Shown piece after piece: positions 29,345 through 38,864 of a DNA stretch of 64,000 bases (its first letter is position 1; each line of letters starts with the position of its first letter). The notes below the pieces were generated by a model. It ran no database searches. It saw only the letters and a program-made list of their open reading frames with translations, and was not told the DNA's origin. A program made the position numbers and the translations under genes. The DNA comes from an uncultured Bacteroidota bacterium (GTDB lineage: Bacteria > Bacteroidota > Bacteroidia > Flavobacteriales > Flavobacteriaceae): contig CACMUP010000001.1 in NCBI GenBank assembly GCA_902616905.1, forward strand, positions 106,722 to 170,721, given 5' to 3'.

Positions 29345-29935
29345 TTAATAAATGTTCTTTATGTTATCATTCAATATTTTTTGAAATTGTTTGGTTGCTT
29401 GTGCTCTATGACTAATTTTATTTTTTTCTATGGGCCCCAACTCTGCGAGGGTTTTATTATATCCTTTGGGGATAAATATGGGATCATAACCAAATCCTCC
29501 GGTTCCCCTTTTTTCAAAAATTATATTTCCTTCTACTTGACCTTCAATACAATATTTTTTGTTATTTAGGTGAATAAAAAAAACTGATCGAAAACGCGCT
29601 TTAGTATTAGAATTCCCATTTAATTCACTCCAAATTTTTCTGATATTGGCTTCATTATCTTTTTCAGGACCAGAATATCGAGCAGATAAAACTCCGGGCG
29701 CACCATTTAAGGCATCAATTTCCAAACCAGAATCATCAGAAAAACAATTTAACCCATATTTAAATCTAACAAAATCTGCTTTAATTTTAGCATTAGCCTC
29801 TAGAGTTAATCCTATTTCTTCAATCTCTTTTTTACAATTAATATCATTCAAACTCAAAATAGAATATGAACTAGATATAAGATTTTTGATCTCTATTAGT
29901 TTATTTTGATTCTGTGTAGCAAAAATTATTTTCAT
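29345..29935 (-). CDS. Non-canonical purine NTP pyrophosphatase (RdgB/HAM1 family)
   Basis: IIFATQNQNKLIEIKNL, FSDDSGLEIDALNGAPGVLSARYSG, GTGGFGYDPIFIPKGYNKTLAELGPIEKNKISHRAQA. Confidence 0.95.
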   Translation of the reverse strand: MKIIFATQNQNKLIEIKNLISSSYSILSLNDINCKKEIEEIGLTLEANAKIKADFVRFKYGLNCFSDDSGLEIDALNGAPGVLSARYSGPEKDNEANIRKIWSELNGNSNTKARFRSVFFIHLNNKKYCIEGQVEGNIIFEKRGTGGFGYDPIFIPKGYNKTLAELGPIEKNKISHRAQATKQFQKILNDNIKNIY

Positions 29936-30405
29936 TTATTGTGATAAGGATGATTTTTAATTATAGTAAATGCTCTATACAATTGTTCGCAGAAAAATAA
30001 TCTAATCATTTGGTGAGAAAATGTCATTTTTGATAGAGACAAATGATTAGAAAATTCACTATAAATTTTATCAGAAAATCCATATGCTCCTCCTATTAAA
30101 AAAACTAATTTCTTCTTTCCTTTACTTAAATTTCTTTCCAATTCTTTAGCAAAGTTAATTGAATTTAAATTTTTTCCTTTTTCATCAAGTAATATTACAT
30201 CATCACTAGATTTTAATTTCTGAAAAAATTTTTTAGATTCTTCATCTTTTATCTTTTTTGGTGATGTCTTTTTTGAGATTTTAACATCAGAAAGATATGT
30301 AATTGAAAATTTAATGTAATAGTTAATTCTTTTCTCATAAAATTTTACTAAATCAGACCATAAAGTTTTATCTGTTTTTCCTATGCATATCAATTCTATT
30401 TCCAT
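29932..30405 (-). CDS. rlmH: 23S rRNA (pseudouridine1915-N3)-methyltransferase RlmH
   Basis: 157 aa; LLDEKGKNLNSINFAKEL, LVFLIGGAYGFSDKIY, LSKMTFSHQMIRLFFCEQLYRAFTIIKNHPYHNK. Confidence 0.96.
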   Translation of the reverse strand: MEIELICIGKTDKTLWSDLVKFYEKRINYYIKFSITYLSDVKISKKTSPKKIKDEESKKFFQKLKSSDDVILLDEKGKNLNSINFAKELERNLSKGKKKLVFLIGGAYGFSDKIYSEFSNHLSLSKMTFSHQMIRLFFCEQLYRAFTIIKNHPYHNK

Positions 30406-30498
30406 TTATTAAAGTTACAAAGGCTATTGATTTTTTATAGATTTAACTATTAATCTTATTAAGCATTTTATATTTGTTTAGTAATTCACAATTCAAAC

Positions 30499-31437
30499 AT
30501 GTCAAAATTCTTACAACTACCTGTAATAAAGTCATTTGTATTTTTCTTAAAAGCCGTTAAACCTATTGGGTTTTATGGATTTTCAGTTTATGATTTATTA
30601 GAAATGTACATTATCGGGATTGTAAAAGGTGCATTAACTTACAGAGCTGGTAGCATATCGTTTAGTTTTTTTATGGCATTGTTCCCTTTTTTATTGTTCA
30701 TTTTAAATTTAATCCCATTTATTGATTTAATACCTTTCATTAAAATAGAAAATTTCGACCAAACCTTCTTAAACTACATAGAATTATTTTTACCCCTAGA
30801 AACTCAAACATTTTTTGCAGACATATTCGAAGATATTAGGACAAAACCAAGAGGGGGATTGTTATCATCAGTTTTTTTATTATCAATTTTTCTTTCAGCA
30901 AATGGAATCTCTGCAATCTTTGGAAGTTTTGAAGTTTCTTATCATGTAAATTTCTCCAGAAATTTTTTCAAACAATATTTTCTATCAGTCGGAGTGAGTG
31001 TGCTTTTAGCATTTTTATCTTTAATTGCTGTCATTATATTTTTTTATTTTGAGTTTTATATCCTTAATAATTTGAATTCTCTAATTCCTTCAGAAATACG
31101 TTGGACAAGGCTTGGTCAATTTGCTTTTTTTGGATTATTCGCTTATTTAACAGTTAGCATTCTCTATTATTTTGGGACTGTAGAGAGAAGAAAAAATCAA
31201 TTCTTTACGCCAGGAGCTTTAATGACGACTCTACTTTTCTTTTTTACCACTTATGGATTTGGAATCTATATTGAAAATTTTTCAAATTATAATCAACTTT
31301 ATGGATCTATAGGTGCGTTATTAATATTCCTCTTATACATATGGATAAATTCAAATATTTTACTTCTTGGATTCGAATTAAATGCGACATTGACAAGATT
31401 TAAAAGAGATCCCAAGGACTTTAAAAATGCAAGCTAA
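30499..31437 (+). CDS. YihY/virulence factor BrkB family membrane protein
   Basis: 312 aa; GALTYRAGSISFSFFMALFPFLLF, YGSIGALLIFLLYIWINSNILLLGFELNA. Confidence 0.9.
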   Translation: MSKFLQLPVIKSFVFFLKAVKPIGFYGFSVYDLLEMYIIGIVKGALTYRAGSISFSFFMALFPFLLFILNLIPFIDLIPFIKIENFDQTFLNYIELFLPLETQTFFADIFEDIRTKPRGGLLSSVFLLSIFLSANGISAIFGSFEVSYHVNFSRNFFKQYFLSVGVSVLLAFLSLIAVIIFFYFEFYILNNLNSLIPSEIRWTRLGQFAFFGLFAYLTVSILYYFGTVERRKNQFFTPGALMTTLLFFFTTYGFGIYIENFSNYNQLYGSIGALLIFLLYIWINSNILLLGFELNATLTRFKRDPKDFKNAS

Positions 31438-33895
31438 CTCCCCAAGATATTTTGTTGATGTAATTCTACCCTTGGCGCTTAAGAAAACATACACTTATTA
31501 CTTAACAGAAGAACAATTTTTTAAAATTAAACCTGGTTTTAGAGTTACTGTATCTTTTGGTAAAGAAAAAATTTATACAGCTATTGTAAAACAGATACAC
31601 GATAAAATTCCAAAAATATACGAACCTAAACCAATTCATATGATATTGGATAAAACACCACTTGTCACTGCAATACAGTTAAAATTTTGGGATTGGTTAT
31701 CCTCATATTACATGTGCTCTCTAGGAGAAATCTTAAAGGCTAGTGTGCCCTCCGCATTACTTTTAGAAAGTAAAACAGTTATAGTAAAACTTGAAATAAC
31801 GCAAGAACAATTAAATTCTTTAACAGATCTTGAATTTTTGGTTTATGAAGGACTTCAAAAGCAAAATTTGACTTTACTAGATATTAGTAAAATTACTGAT
31901 TTGAAAAAAGTTCTCCCCCTAGTAATGAGTTTGATTAGTAAGAAAGCAGCTATTATTAAGCAAAGAGTTGAAGAAAAATTTAAGCCAAAGAAAGAAAGGG
32001 TAGTGCAATTAAATTCGATTTATAATGAAAGTAAAAATCTAAAAAAATTATTTAATGATTTGAACAAAGCACCAAAACAAAAGGCAATTATTCTAGCATT
32101 AATTGATAATTATAAAAACTTAAATTCTTGGATAAAAGTTTCTACTTTAAAGGAAATTACAAATATCAATAGTGCTTCAATAAAATCTTTAATTGATAAA
32201 GAAATTTTGAATGAAAAATATCAAGAAATCAATAGAAATATAATTAGAAAAAATAAATATGAAAATGTAATCAAAAAACTTTCATATGCTCAAAAAATTG
32301 CTTTTGAAAAAATAAATAATCAATTACTGAATAGGAATGTAGTTTTACTTGAAGGAGTTACAGCTTCAGGTAAAACAGAAGTTTACATGTCTCTTTTAAA
32401 AAAACATGTTCAAAAGGGAAAACAAATATTATATCTTATTCCTGAAATTTCATTAACATCTCAAATTCTTAATCGTCTACAAGCTAGATTTGGAGATAGA
32501 GTTTTAGTTTATCACTCGAGATTTTCAATTCACGAAAGAACCGAAGTTTGGAAACAAGTATTAAATGGAGATTCAAATGGGTTAATAATTGTAGGAGCAA
32601 GGTCTTCAATTCTTTTACCATTTAAAAACTTGTCTCTAGTTATAGTAGACGAAGAACACGAAAATTCTTACAAACAGATTGATCCAGCACCTAGATATCA
32701 GGCAAGGGATAGTATTATTTATTTGGCAAATACAATAAATGCCAAAGTAGTTTTGGGTTCAGCTACACCATCAATAGAGACTACCGAAAACGTTAAAAAT
32801 GGAAAATATGGTTACGTAAAATTAACAGAGCGTTACGGAGGAATCTCACTTCCAAAAATTGAATTAATAGATTTAAAACTGTCTCATAAAAAGAAAAGAA
32901 TGAAAGGTATGTTTTCAGAATCTTTAATTTCTTCAATCCAAGAAACTCTTAATTTAAAAAAACAGGTGATATTATTTCAAAATCGAAGGGGATATGCTCC
33001 TATTCTTGAGTGTTTAAGTTGCGGTCATTCACCTCAGTGTGTGCAATGTGATGTTTCATTAACATATCACCAAATTACAAACCAATTAAAATGTCACTAC
33101 TGTGGATATAGTATTCATATGCCAAATCAATGTAATTCTTGTGGAATGTTAACTTTAACTACAAAAGGAGTAGGAACACAACAAATTGAAAAACAGATAA
33201 ATGAATTTTTTCCTGATATTAAAGTAAAAAGAATGGATTGGGATACTACAAGGGGCAAATGGGATTTCGATAAGATAATTGAATCTTTTGAAAAAGAACA
33301 AATACAAATTTTAGTTGGAACCCAAATGGTAGTTAAGGGGTTGGATTTTAAAAATGTTCTACTGGTGGGTGTTATTAATGCAGATCATATTTTAAATTTC
33401 CCCGATTTCAGAGCTCACGAAAGAAGTTATCAAATGTTATGTCAAGTTGCTGGTCGTGCAGGAAGATCAGATCAAAAAGGAAAAGTAATTATACAGACAT
33501 ATGAGCCAGAAAATTTAACTTTAAAACAAGTAATTGAACATAATTATGAGGCACTTTTTAAGATGCAGAAAAAAGAGAGAAAACAGTACCGTTATCCACC
33601 TTATTACCGTATGATAAAAATTACATTTAAATGTCGTCAATTTGACATTATTAATAAATCTTCTAATTGGTTCTCAAATGTTTTAAAACAATCTTATAAT
33701 GGAACAATTTTAGGCCCAACTTTTCCTGCAGTGTCGAGAATTAGGAATTTTTACATCAAAGAAATACTCGTTAAAGTAGATTCAAATTTAAATTCTAGTT
33801 CCTTGAAAGACCTTCTAAATAAAGTTTTTAAAAGTTTTCAAACAATTTCTGTATTTCGTAATGTAAGGGTTAATTTTGATGTAGATCCTTATTAA
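31427..33895 (+). CDS. priA: Primosomal protein N' (replication restart helicase)
   Basis: 822 aa; GVTASGKTEVYMSLLKK, VDEEHENSYKQ, zinc cysteine cluster CLSCGHSPQCVQCDVSLTYHQ...CHYCGYS...CNSCG, VAGRAGRSDQKG. Confidence 0.96.
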   Translation: MQANSPRYFVDVILPLALKKTYTYYLTEEQFFKIKPGFRVTVSFGKEKIYTAIVKQIHDKIPKIYEPKPIHMILDKTPLVTAIQLKFWDWLSSYYMCSLGEILKASVPSALLLESKTVIVKLEITQEQLNSLTDLEFLVYEGLQKQNLTLLDISKITDLKKVLPLVMSLISKKAAIIKQRVEEKFKPKKERVVQLNSIYNESKNLKKLFNDLNKAPKQKAIILALIDNYKNLNSWIKVSTLKEITNINSASIKSLIDKEILNEKYQEINRNIIRKNKYENVIKKLSYAQKIAFEKINNQLLNRNVVLLEGVTASGKTEVYMSLLKKHVQKGKQILYLIPEISLTSQILNRLQARFGDRVLVYHSRFSIHERTEVWKQVLNGDSNGLIIVGARSSILLPFKNLSLVIVDEEHENSYKQIDPAPRYQARDSIIYLANTINAKVVLGSATPSIETTENVKNGKYGYVKLTERYGGISLPKIELIDLKLSHKKKRMKGMFSESLISSIQETLNLKKQVILFQNRRGYAPILECLSCGHSPQCVQCDVSLTYHQITNQLKCHYCGYSIHMPNQCNSCGMLTLTTKGVGTQQIEKQINEFFPDIKVKRMDWDTTRGKWDFDKIIESFEKEQIQILVGTQMVVKGLDFKNVLLVGVINADHILNFPDFRAHERSYQMLCQVAGRAGRSDQKGKVIIQTYEPENLTLKQVIEHNYEALFKMQKKERKQYRYPPYYRMIKITFKCRQFDIINKSSNWFSNVLKQSYNGTILGPTFPAVSRIRNFYIKEILVKVDSNLNSSSLKDLLNKVFKSFQTISVFRNVRVNFDVDPY

Positions 33896-33898
33896 TAT

Positions 33899-33925
33899 AA
33901 AAGGAGGAATAAAATTCCTCCTTTT
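33899..33925 (+). terminator. Terminator hairpin after priA
   Basis: 12-bp perfect stem AAAAGGAGGAAT-aaa-ATTCCTCCTTTT beginning 4 nt past the stop codon; only a short T-tract. Confidence 0.75.
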
Positions 33926-34070
33926 GCCCCAAATCTTACCTTGAACTTAACCTACTTATGTTCAAGTCTATAAATATAGTAATATTCTTTAAACATTAAT
34001 TAAAATTTATTTCAATCTTAACAGATCAGTATTGATTTAAATTATTTCTTAGAAATAATTATAAATTTTA

Positions 34071-34102
34071 TTTGTGTTTAACTAAATAGTAGTGTAATTT
34101 TG
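34071..34102 (+). promoter_or_regulatory. Bacteroidota-type promoter for rpsF-rpsR-rplI: TTTG-N20-TAATTTTG
   Basis: TTTG 34071-34074, TAATTTTG 34095-34102, 20-nt spacer, 19 bp before rpsF ATG. Confidence 0.75.
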
Positions 34103-34121
34103 CCATCCAAATAAAAATAAT

Positions 34122-34457
34122 ATGAATCAATACGAATCTGTTTTCATTTTAAATCCCGTTCTGTCTGAATCACAGATAGAGGAAGCAGTTCAGAAATATA
34201 TTGAGTTGATAAAAGGTCATAAAGGTACAATTTCAAATCAAGAGAATTGGGGTCTTAAAAAACTGGCTTATCCTATCGAAAACAAAAAAAGTGGTTTCTA
34301 TCATCTTTTTCAATTTTCTTCTAAAAATGAATTAGTTAAAGATTTGGAGCTTGAGTTTCGTCGAGATGAACGAGTCATGAGATACTTGACTGTTAAGCTA
34401 GATAAACATGCTCAAGTATGGGCTGAAAAAAGAATCAGACGAGATAAAGCCAAATAG
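34122..34457 (+). CDS. rpsF: 30S ribosomal protein S6
   Basis: MNQYESVFILNPVLSESQIEEAVQKYIELI...ENWGLKKLAYPIENKKSGFYHLFQF...LEFRRDERVMRYLTVKLDKHA. Confidence 0.97.
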   Translation: MNQYESVFILNPVLSESQIEEAVQKYIELIKGHKGTISNQENWGLKKLAYPIENKKSGFYHLFQFSSKNELVKDLELEFRRDERVMRYLTVKLDKHAQVWAEKRIRRDKAK

Positions 34458-34463
34458 TAAGTG

Positions 34464-34760
34464 ATGTCTAAGATAGAAGAACAAAATACAGGAAAAAAAG
34501 AAGGAGAAATAAGATATTTAACTCCTTTAAATATTGATACATCAACACAGAAAAGGTATTGTAGATTTAAGCGCTCAGGAATTAAATATGTTGATTACAA
34601 GGATCCTGAATTTTTATTGAAATTTGTAAATGAGCAAGGTAAAATATTACCTAGAAGACTTACAGGGACTTCATTAAAATATCAAAGAAAGGTTTCAGTA
34701 GCTATAAAAAGAGCCCGCCACCTGGCATTGATGCCCTATGTAGCGGATATGTTAAAATAA
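34464..34760 (+). CDS. rpsR: 30S ribosomal protein S18
   Basis: [62 protein letters not shown]. Confidence 0.96.
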   Translation: MSKIEEQNTGKKEGEIRYLTPLNIDTSTQKRYCRFKRSGIKYVDYKDPEFLLKFVNEQGKILPRRLTGTSLKYQRKVSVAIKRARHLALMPYVADMLK

Positions 34761-34771
34761 AATACCTAATT

Positions 34772-35227
34772 ATGGAACTTATATTAAAAGAAGATGTTCA
34801 GAATCTTGGGTTTAAAGACGAAATTGTAAATGTTAAAAATGGCTATGGACGAAACTTTTTAATTCCTCAAGGAAAGGCTATCATTGCAACTGAATCTGCA
34901 CGTAAAGTTTTAGCTGAAAATTTAAAACAACGAGAATTCAAAGAAAAATCTATTATTGATGAAACCAACAAAATTGCAAAAAAAATAAAATCTTTGAATA
35001 TCAAAATAACATCAAAAGTTGGTTCTGGAGACAAATTATTTGGATCAGTAACAAATTTGGATCTTGCAAGTGCAATTAGCAAAAAGGGTTCTGAACTTGA
35101 TAAGAAATTTGTAACTCTTCCTGGAAGAAATATTAAAAGACTTGGGAAATACGTTGCTAAAATAAGGCTTCATCGGGAAGTGTCTTTTGAACTTCCTTTT
35201 GAAATAGTTCCAGAAAACAAAAAATAA
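34772..35227 (+). CDS. rplI: 50S ribosomal protein L9
   Basis: MELILKEDVQNLGFKDEIVNVKNGYGRNFLIPQGKAIIAT; GSGDKLFGSVTNLDLASAI. Confidence 0.97.
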   Translation: MELILKEDVQNLGFKDEIVNVKNGYGRNFLIPQGKAIIATESARKVLAENLKQREFKEKSIIDETNKIAKKIKSLNIKITSKVGSGDKLFGSVTNLDLASAISKKGSELDKKFVTLPGRNIKRLGKYVAKIRLHREVSFELPFEIVPENKK

Positions 35228-35232
35228 TATTA

Positions 35233-35256
35233 AACCCACATGCAAGTGGGTTTTTT
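35233..35256 (+). terminator. Rho-independent terminator after rplI
   Basis: ACCCAC-atgcaa-GTGGGT stem followed by TTTTTT. Confidence 0.9.
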
Positions 35257-35262
35257 GTTTCT

Positions 35263-35745
35263 ATGCGTTATCATAAATTAACAGAAAAACAATTGCATGA
35301 AATGCATAGAGAGTTTTCAGTTTTTCTTTCTTCGCAAGGGATTGATAAAGATGAGTGGGATAATATCAAAAAAAATAAACCTAGAGAAATAAGTAATTAT
35401 ATAAATCTTTTTAGTGATATAGTTTGGGAAAAAATTTTGACTGAATGCGAGTTTATGGATTTTCTAACTCCTGATCAAGTATTTTTATTTGAAACCAATA
35501 AAAAGTTAGCTCATTTAATTGTTGTTAAATTAAAATCTAAAACTGTAGATCTAACTACCTCAAAAGGATTTGAAATTATGTTAAAAAAAATTCATCAGGA
35601 TTCCGTTGAATTATTTGAAGCATCAAAATCCTATTCACCCTCAAGGAATCTTTTTATTTATAACCAATTAAAAAAGGGGGCAATAATGACAAAAGGGGAG
35701 AGATATCAACGTCTCAAAAGTTATTTTCAGAATTCGTCAAAATAG
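35263..35745 (+). CDS. DUF6495-family conserved hypothetical protein
   Basis: 160 aa; MRYHKLTEKQLHEMHREFSVFLSSQGIDKDEWDNIK...; conserved position next to rplI/hisS (from memory of family, not searched). Confidence 0.65.
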   Translation: MRYHKLTEKQLHEMHREFSVFLSSQGIDKDEWDNIKKNKPREISNYINLFSDIVWEKILTECEFMDFLTPDQVFLFETNKKLAHLIVVKLKSKTVDLTTSKGFEIMLKKIHQDSVELFEASKSYSPSRNLFIYNQLKKGAIMTKGERYQRLKSYFQNSSK

Positions 35746-35771
35746 AAGATATTTGTAGGATAAGATTATAA

Positions 35772-37142
35772 ATGTCTATAAAGCCATCCACATCAAAAGG
35801 TACTCGTGATTTCTCCTCTGAAGAGATCGTGAAGCGTAATTATATAAAAGATAAACTACAAAAAGCTTTTGAATGTTATGGATTCTCACCAATAGAAACC
35901 CCAACTTTTGAAAGACTGGATACACTCACAGGAGTTTACGGTGATGAAGGAGACCGCCTTGTATTTAAAATTTTAAACTCTGGGGATAAAATCAGAAAAG
36001 CTGATATCGATGCGTTTTCAAATGGAGAAAATAAAAAGTTTATTTATTCAATCTCAGAAAAAGCACTTCGATATGACCTCACAGTTCCTTTTGCACGTTA
36101 TGTTGCACAGCATCAAAGCAAATTAATTTTTCCTTTTAGAAGATATCAAATACAGCCTGTATGGAGAGCAGATAGACCACAACATGGCCGTTTTCAGGAA
36201 TTTTATCAGTGTGACGCAGATATTGTAGGAGATAAATCTTTATGGCAAGAATTAGAAATCCTTTCATTATACAATAAAGTCTTTATGGATTTAAAAATTG
36301 AGGGTGTTACGATGAAAGTTAATCATAGGAAAATACTAGCTGGTATAGTATCATATTTGGGAGCTAAATCTAGATTATATGATTTTACAGTCATACTTGA
36401 CAAGTTAGACAAAATTGGAAAAGATGGTGTTTTTGATGAACTCAGCCATAATAACTTTTCTACAAAATCTATTGAAAAACTCCAGGAAATATTGGATATA
36501 AAAGGAACACTACTTCAAAAAACTGAAAAACTTAAAAAGCTTTTTTCATCCGATAAAGAGGGCTTAATTGGGATAAATGAATTAGAATTTATTTTTGAAA
36601 ATATTGAAAGTAAAAATGACGGTTATGCTAATCTTGAGTTAGATTTAACCTTAGCTAGAGGATTACATTATTATACTGGAATGATTGTTGAAATGGAACC
36701 TCCATCAGGTACTAAAATTGGTTCTATTGGAGGCGGTGGACGATATGATGATTTAACAGGAAAATTTGGTTTAAATAATATGAGTGGAATTGGAATTTCT
36801 TTTGGTTTTGAGAGAATATACCTTTTGATGGAGGAATTAAATCTTTTTCCCGACACACTCCAGACTAAAACAAAAGTTCTATTCACAAACTTTGGAAATG
36901 ATGCTATACAAGTTTCTTATAAGTATGTAAACCAATTACGGGAGTTAAATATTTCATGCGAGATATACCCTGTAGAAGCTAAATTAAAAAAGCAATTGGG
37001 CTACGCTAATTCTAAAAAAATTAAAAATGTAGTTCTTATCGGGTCAGAAGAATTGAAACAACAAAATTTCGTTTTAAAAAATATGGAAAGTGGTTCACAA
37101 GAGACTTATCCTTTATCTGAATTAATTTCAATATTAAGTTAG
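35772..37142 (+). CDS. hisS: Histidine--tRNA ligase
   Basis: KGTRDFSSEEIVKRNYI, class II motif 2 FRRYQIQPVWRADRPQHGRFQEFYQCDADIVG, ARGLHYYTGMIVE. Confidence 0.96.
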   Translation: MSIKPSTSKGTRDFSSEEIVKRNYIKDKLQKAFECYGFSPIETPTFERLDTLTGVYGDEGDRLVFKILNSGDKIRKADIDAFSNGENKKFIYSISEKALRYDLTVPFARYVAQHQSKLIFPFRRYQIQPVWRADRPQHGRFQEFYQCDADIVGDKSLWQELEILSLYNKVFMDLKIEGVTMKVNHRKILAGIVSYLGAKSRLYDFTVILDKLDKIGKDGVFDELSHNNFSTKSIEKLQEILDIKGTLLQKTEKLKKLFSSDKEGLIGINELEFIFENIESKNDGYANLELDLTLARGLHYYTGMIVEMEPPSGTKIGSIGGGGRYDDLTGKFGLNNMSGIGISFGFERIYLLMEELNLFPDTLQTKTKVLFTNFGNDAIQVSYKYVNQLRELNISCEIYPVEAKLKKQLGYANSKKIKNVVLIGSEELKQQNFVLKNMESGSQETYPLSELISILS

Positions 37143-37981
37143 ATTTCAGTTTTAGGAGTGAGTGTAGGTTTAGAATAGGGTTGGAAAGGTTGTTTTAACA
37201 AATTACTAATTTTTCTATTCCCTTTTTCATCAAAGAAAACATCTACTCCATAAACTAATTTTTTTCTATCAAATGGAATATAAGTTCCAAATAAGCGATC
37301 CCAAATTGAGAAAATATTTCCAAAGTTCGCATCAGTATATGGTAGTCTATAGTGATGATGTGTTTTATGCATATCTGGAGAAACAATTAAATAGCTTAAG
37401 TATAAATCAATTTTTTTTGGTAGTTTAATATTTGCATGATTAAATTGAGTAGCAATTATTGAGATTGATTGATATAACATAATTGTTCCAATATTTGCTC
37501 CTATTAAAAAAACTCCTAATAGAGTAAATCCAAATCGAATTATACTTTCTAGAGGGTGGTGCCTATTTGCAGTAGTGGTATCAACATGATGATCACTGTG
37601 ATGAACCAAATGGATCATCCAAAGAGGTTTAATTTTGTGTTCAACCCAGTGAGGTGTGTATGCTCCAATTAGATCTAATAATAAGATACCAAATATAACC
37701 TTAATCCATAAAGATGTATCAGGAATCCAGTGAAGCAGTCCAAACTCAATATCATTTACCCAATCAGACGTATTTAGTAATAAAAAAGCTAAAACAAAAT
37801 TAATAACGATAGTGGTGATAGTGAAAAACAAATTAGGAAGAGCATGCTGCCATTTTTTATATTTAAACTTAAATAAAAACAAGTTGTTTTCTAATATCCA
37901 AAAAAAACTTAAGCCTCCAATTAAGATTAAGCTCCTATGTGAAGAAGGAATCGTCTCGAAGTAATTAATTATCGTTTCCAT
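37139..37981 (-). CDS. Sterol desaturase / fatty acid hydroxylase superfamily protein
   Basis: Histidine boxes HWVEHK, HLVHHSDHHVD, HKTHHHY. Confidence 0.92.
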   Translation of the reverse strand: METIINYFETIPSSHRSLILIGGLSFFWILENNLFLFKFKYKKWQHALPNLFFTITTIVINFVLAFLLLNTSDWVNDIEFGLLHWIPDTSLWIKVIFGILLLDLIGAYTPHWVEHKIKPLWMIHLVHHSDHHVDTTTANRHHPLESIIRFGFTLLGVFLIGANIGTIMLYQSISIIATQFNHANIKLPKKIDLYLSYLIVSPDMHKTHHHYRLPYTDANFGNIFSIWDRLFGTYIPFDRKKLVYGVDVFFDEKGNRKISNLLKQPFQPYSKPTLTPKTEI

Positions 37982-38103
37982 TTGAGCCGAATTTTGTTAA
38001 TAATATAAAAATATAAAATTAATATTCCAATTTTAGTTAATCATATAATTTCACTAATTTGTTAGATAAATAAAGTGGATTGTTTACGTCTAATTTATAC
38101 ACT

Positions 38104-38862
38104 ATGAAACAAATATTTTACTTATTATTAATTCTTGAGATTACTTATTCACAAAAATCACCAAATCCAGAAGATTTTGAAGTATGGGAACCAGAACCAC
38201 AGGTAGTTGTACCAGGAAGTAATAATTTACCTCCAAGTGATGCAATTATTATTTTTGATGGAACAAATTTTGATTATTGGCATCATTCGGTAACTAAAGA
38301 TCCTGTAAAATGGAACTTAAATAAAGATAAATCAATGACTGTTAAATTAGGAACAGGAAGTATTGAAACAAAATTTGAACACGGTTCAATTCAATTACAT
38401 ATTGAATGGAAAACACCTGAGGTTGTAAAAGGTAGTGGTCAGAGTAGAGGAAATAGTGGGATATTCTTTCAAAGAAGATATGAAGTCCAAGTTTTAGATA
38501 GCTATCAAAATAGAACCTATTCAAATGGTCAAGCAGGATCAATATATAAGCAAAGTATTCCTTTAGTAAATGCGTCAAGACCACCTGGAGAGTGGCAAGT
38601 CTATGATATTGTTTTTAACGAACCAAAATATAATGAACAAGGTGAACAAATAAAGGCAGGAACTTTCACAATATTTCATAATGGGGTTTTAATTCAAAAT
38701 AATACTAAAATACAAGGGACAACAAGTTATTTGGGAGTGATAGAAACTAAAAGAGATAAACTTACTGATCGTATGAAAGGGGGAACACATAGATCACTAA
38801 TGCTCCAAGACCATGGAGATGGTGAGGTATCTTATAGAAATATTTGGATACGAAAACTTTAA
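38104..38862 (+). CDS. DUF1080 (3-keto-disaccharide hydrolase type) secreted protein
   Basis: Signal peptide; IIFDGTNFDYWHHS, GSIQLHIEWKTPEVVKGSGQSRGNSGIFFQRRYEVQVLDSYQNRTYSNGQAGSIYKQ; ATG 38104 preferred. Confidence 0.92.
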   Translation: MKQIFYLLLILEITYSQKSPNPEDFEVWEPEPQVVVPGSNNLPPSDAIIIFDGTNFDYWHHSVTKDPVKWNLNKDKSMTVKLGTGSIETKFEHGSIQLHIEWKTPEVVKGSGQSRGNSGIFFQRRYEVQVLDSYQNRTYSNGQAGSIYKQSIPLVNASRPPGEWQVYDIVFNEPKYNEQGEQIKAGTFTIFHNGVLIQNNTKIQGTTSYLGVIETKRDKLTDRMKGGTHRSLMLQDHGDGEVSYRNIWIRKL

Positions 38863-38864
38863 AA

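Noticed and set aside
26728-29909. ORFs 26728..26946, 29381..29569, 29646..29909 (+)
   Set aside because: Antisense to the S41 peptidase and RdgB-like genes.
34867-36886. ORFs 34867..35082, 35045..35245, 36671..36886 (-)
   Set aside because: Antisense shadows of rplI and hisS.
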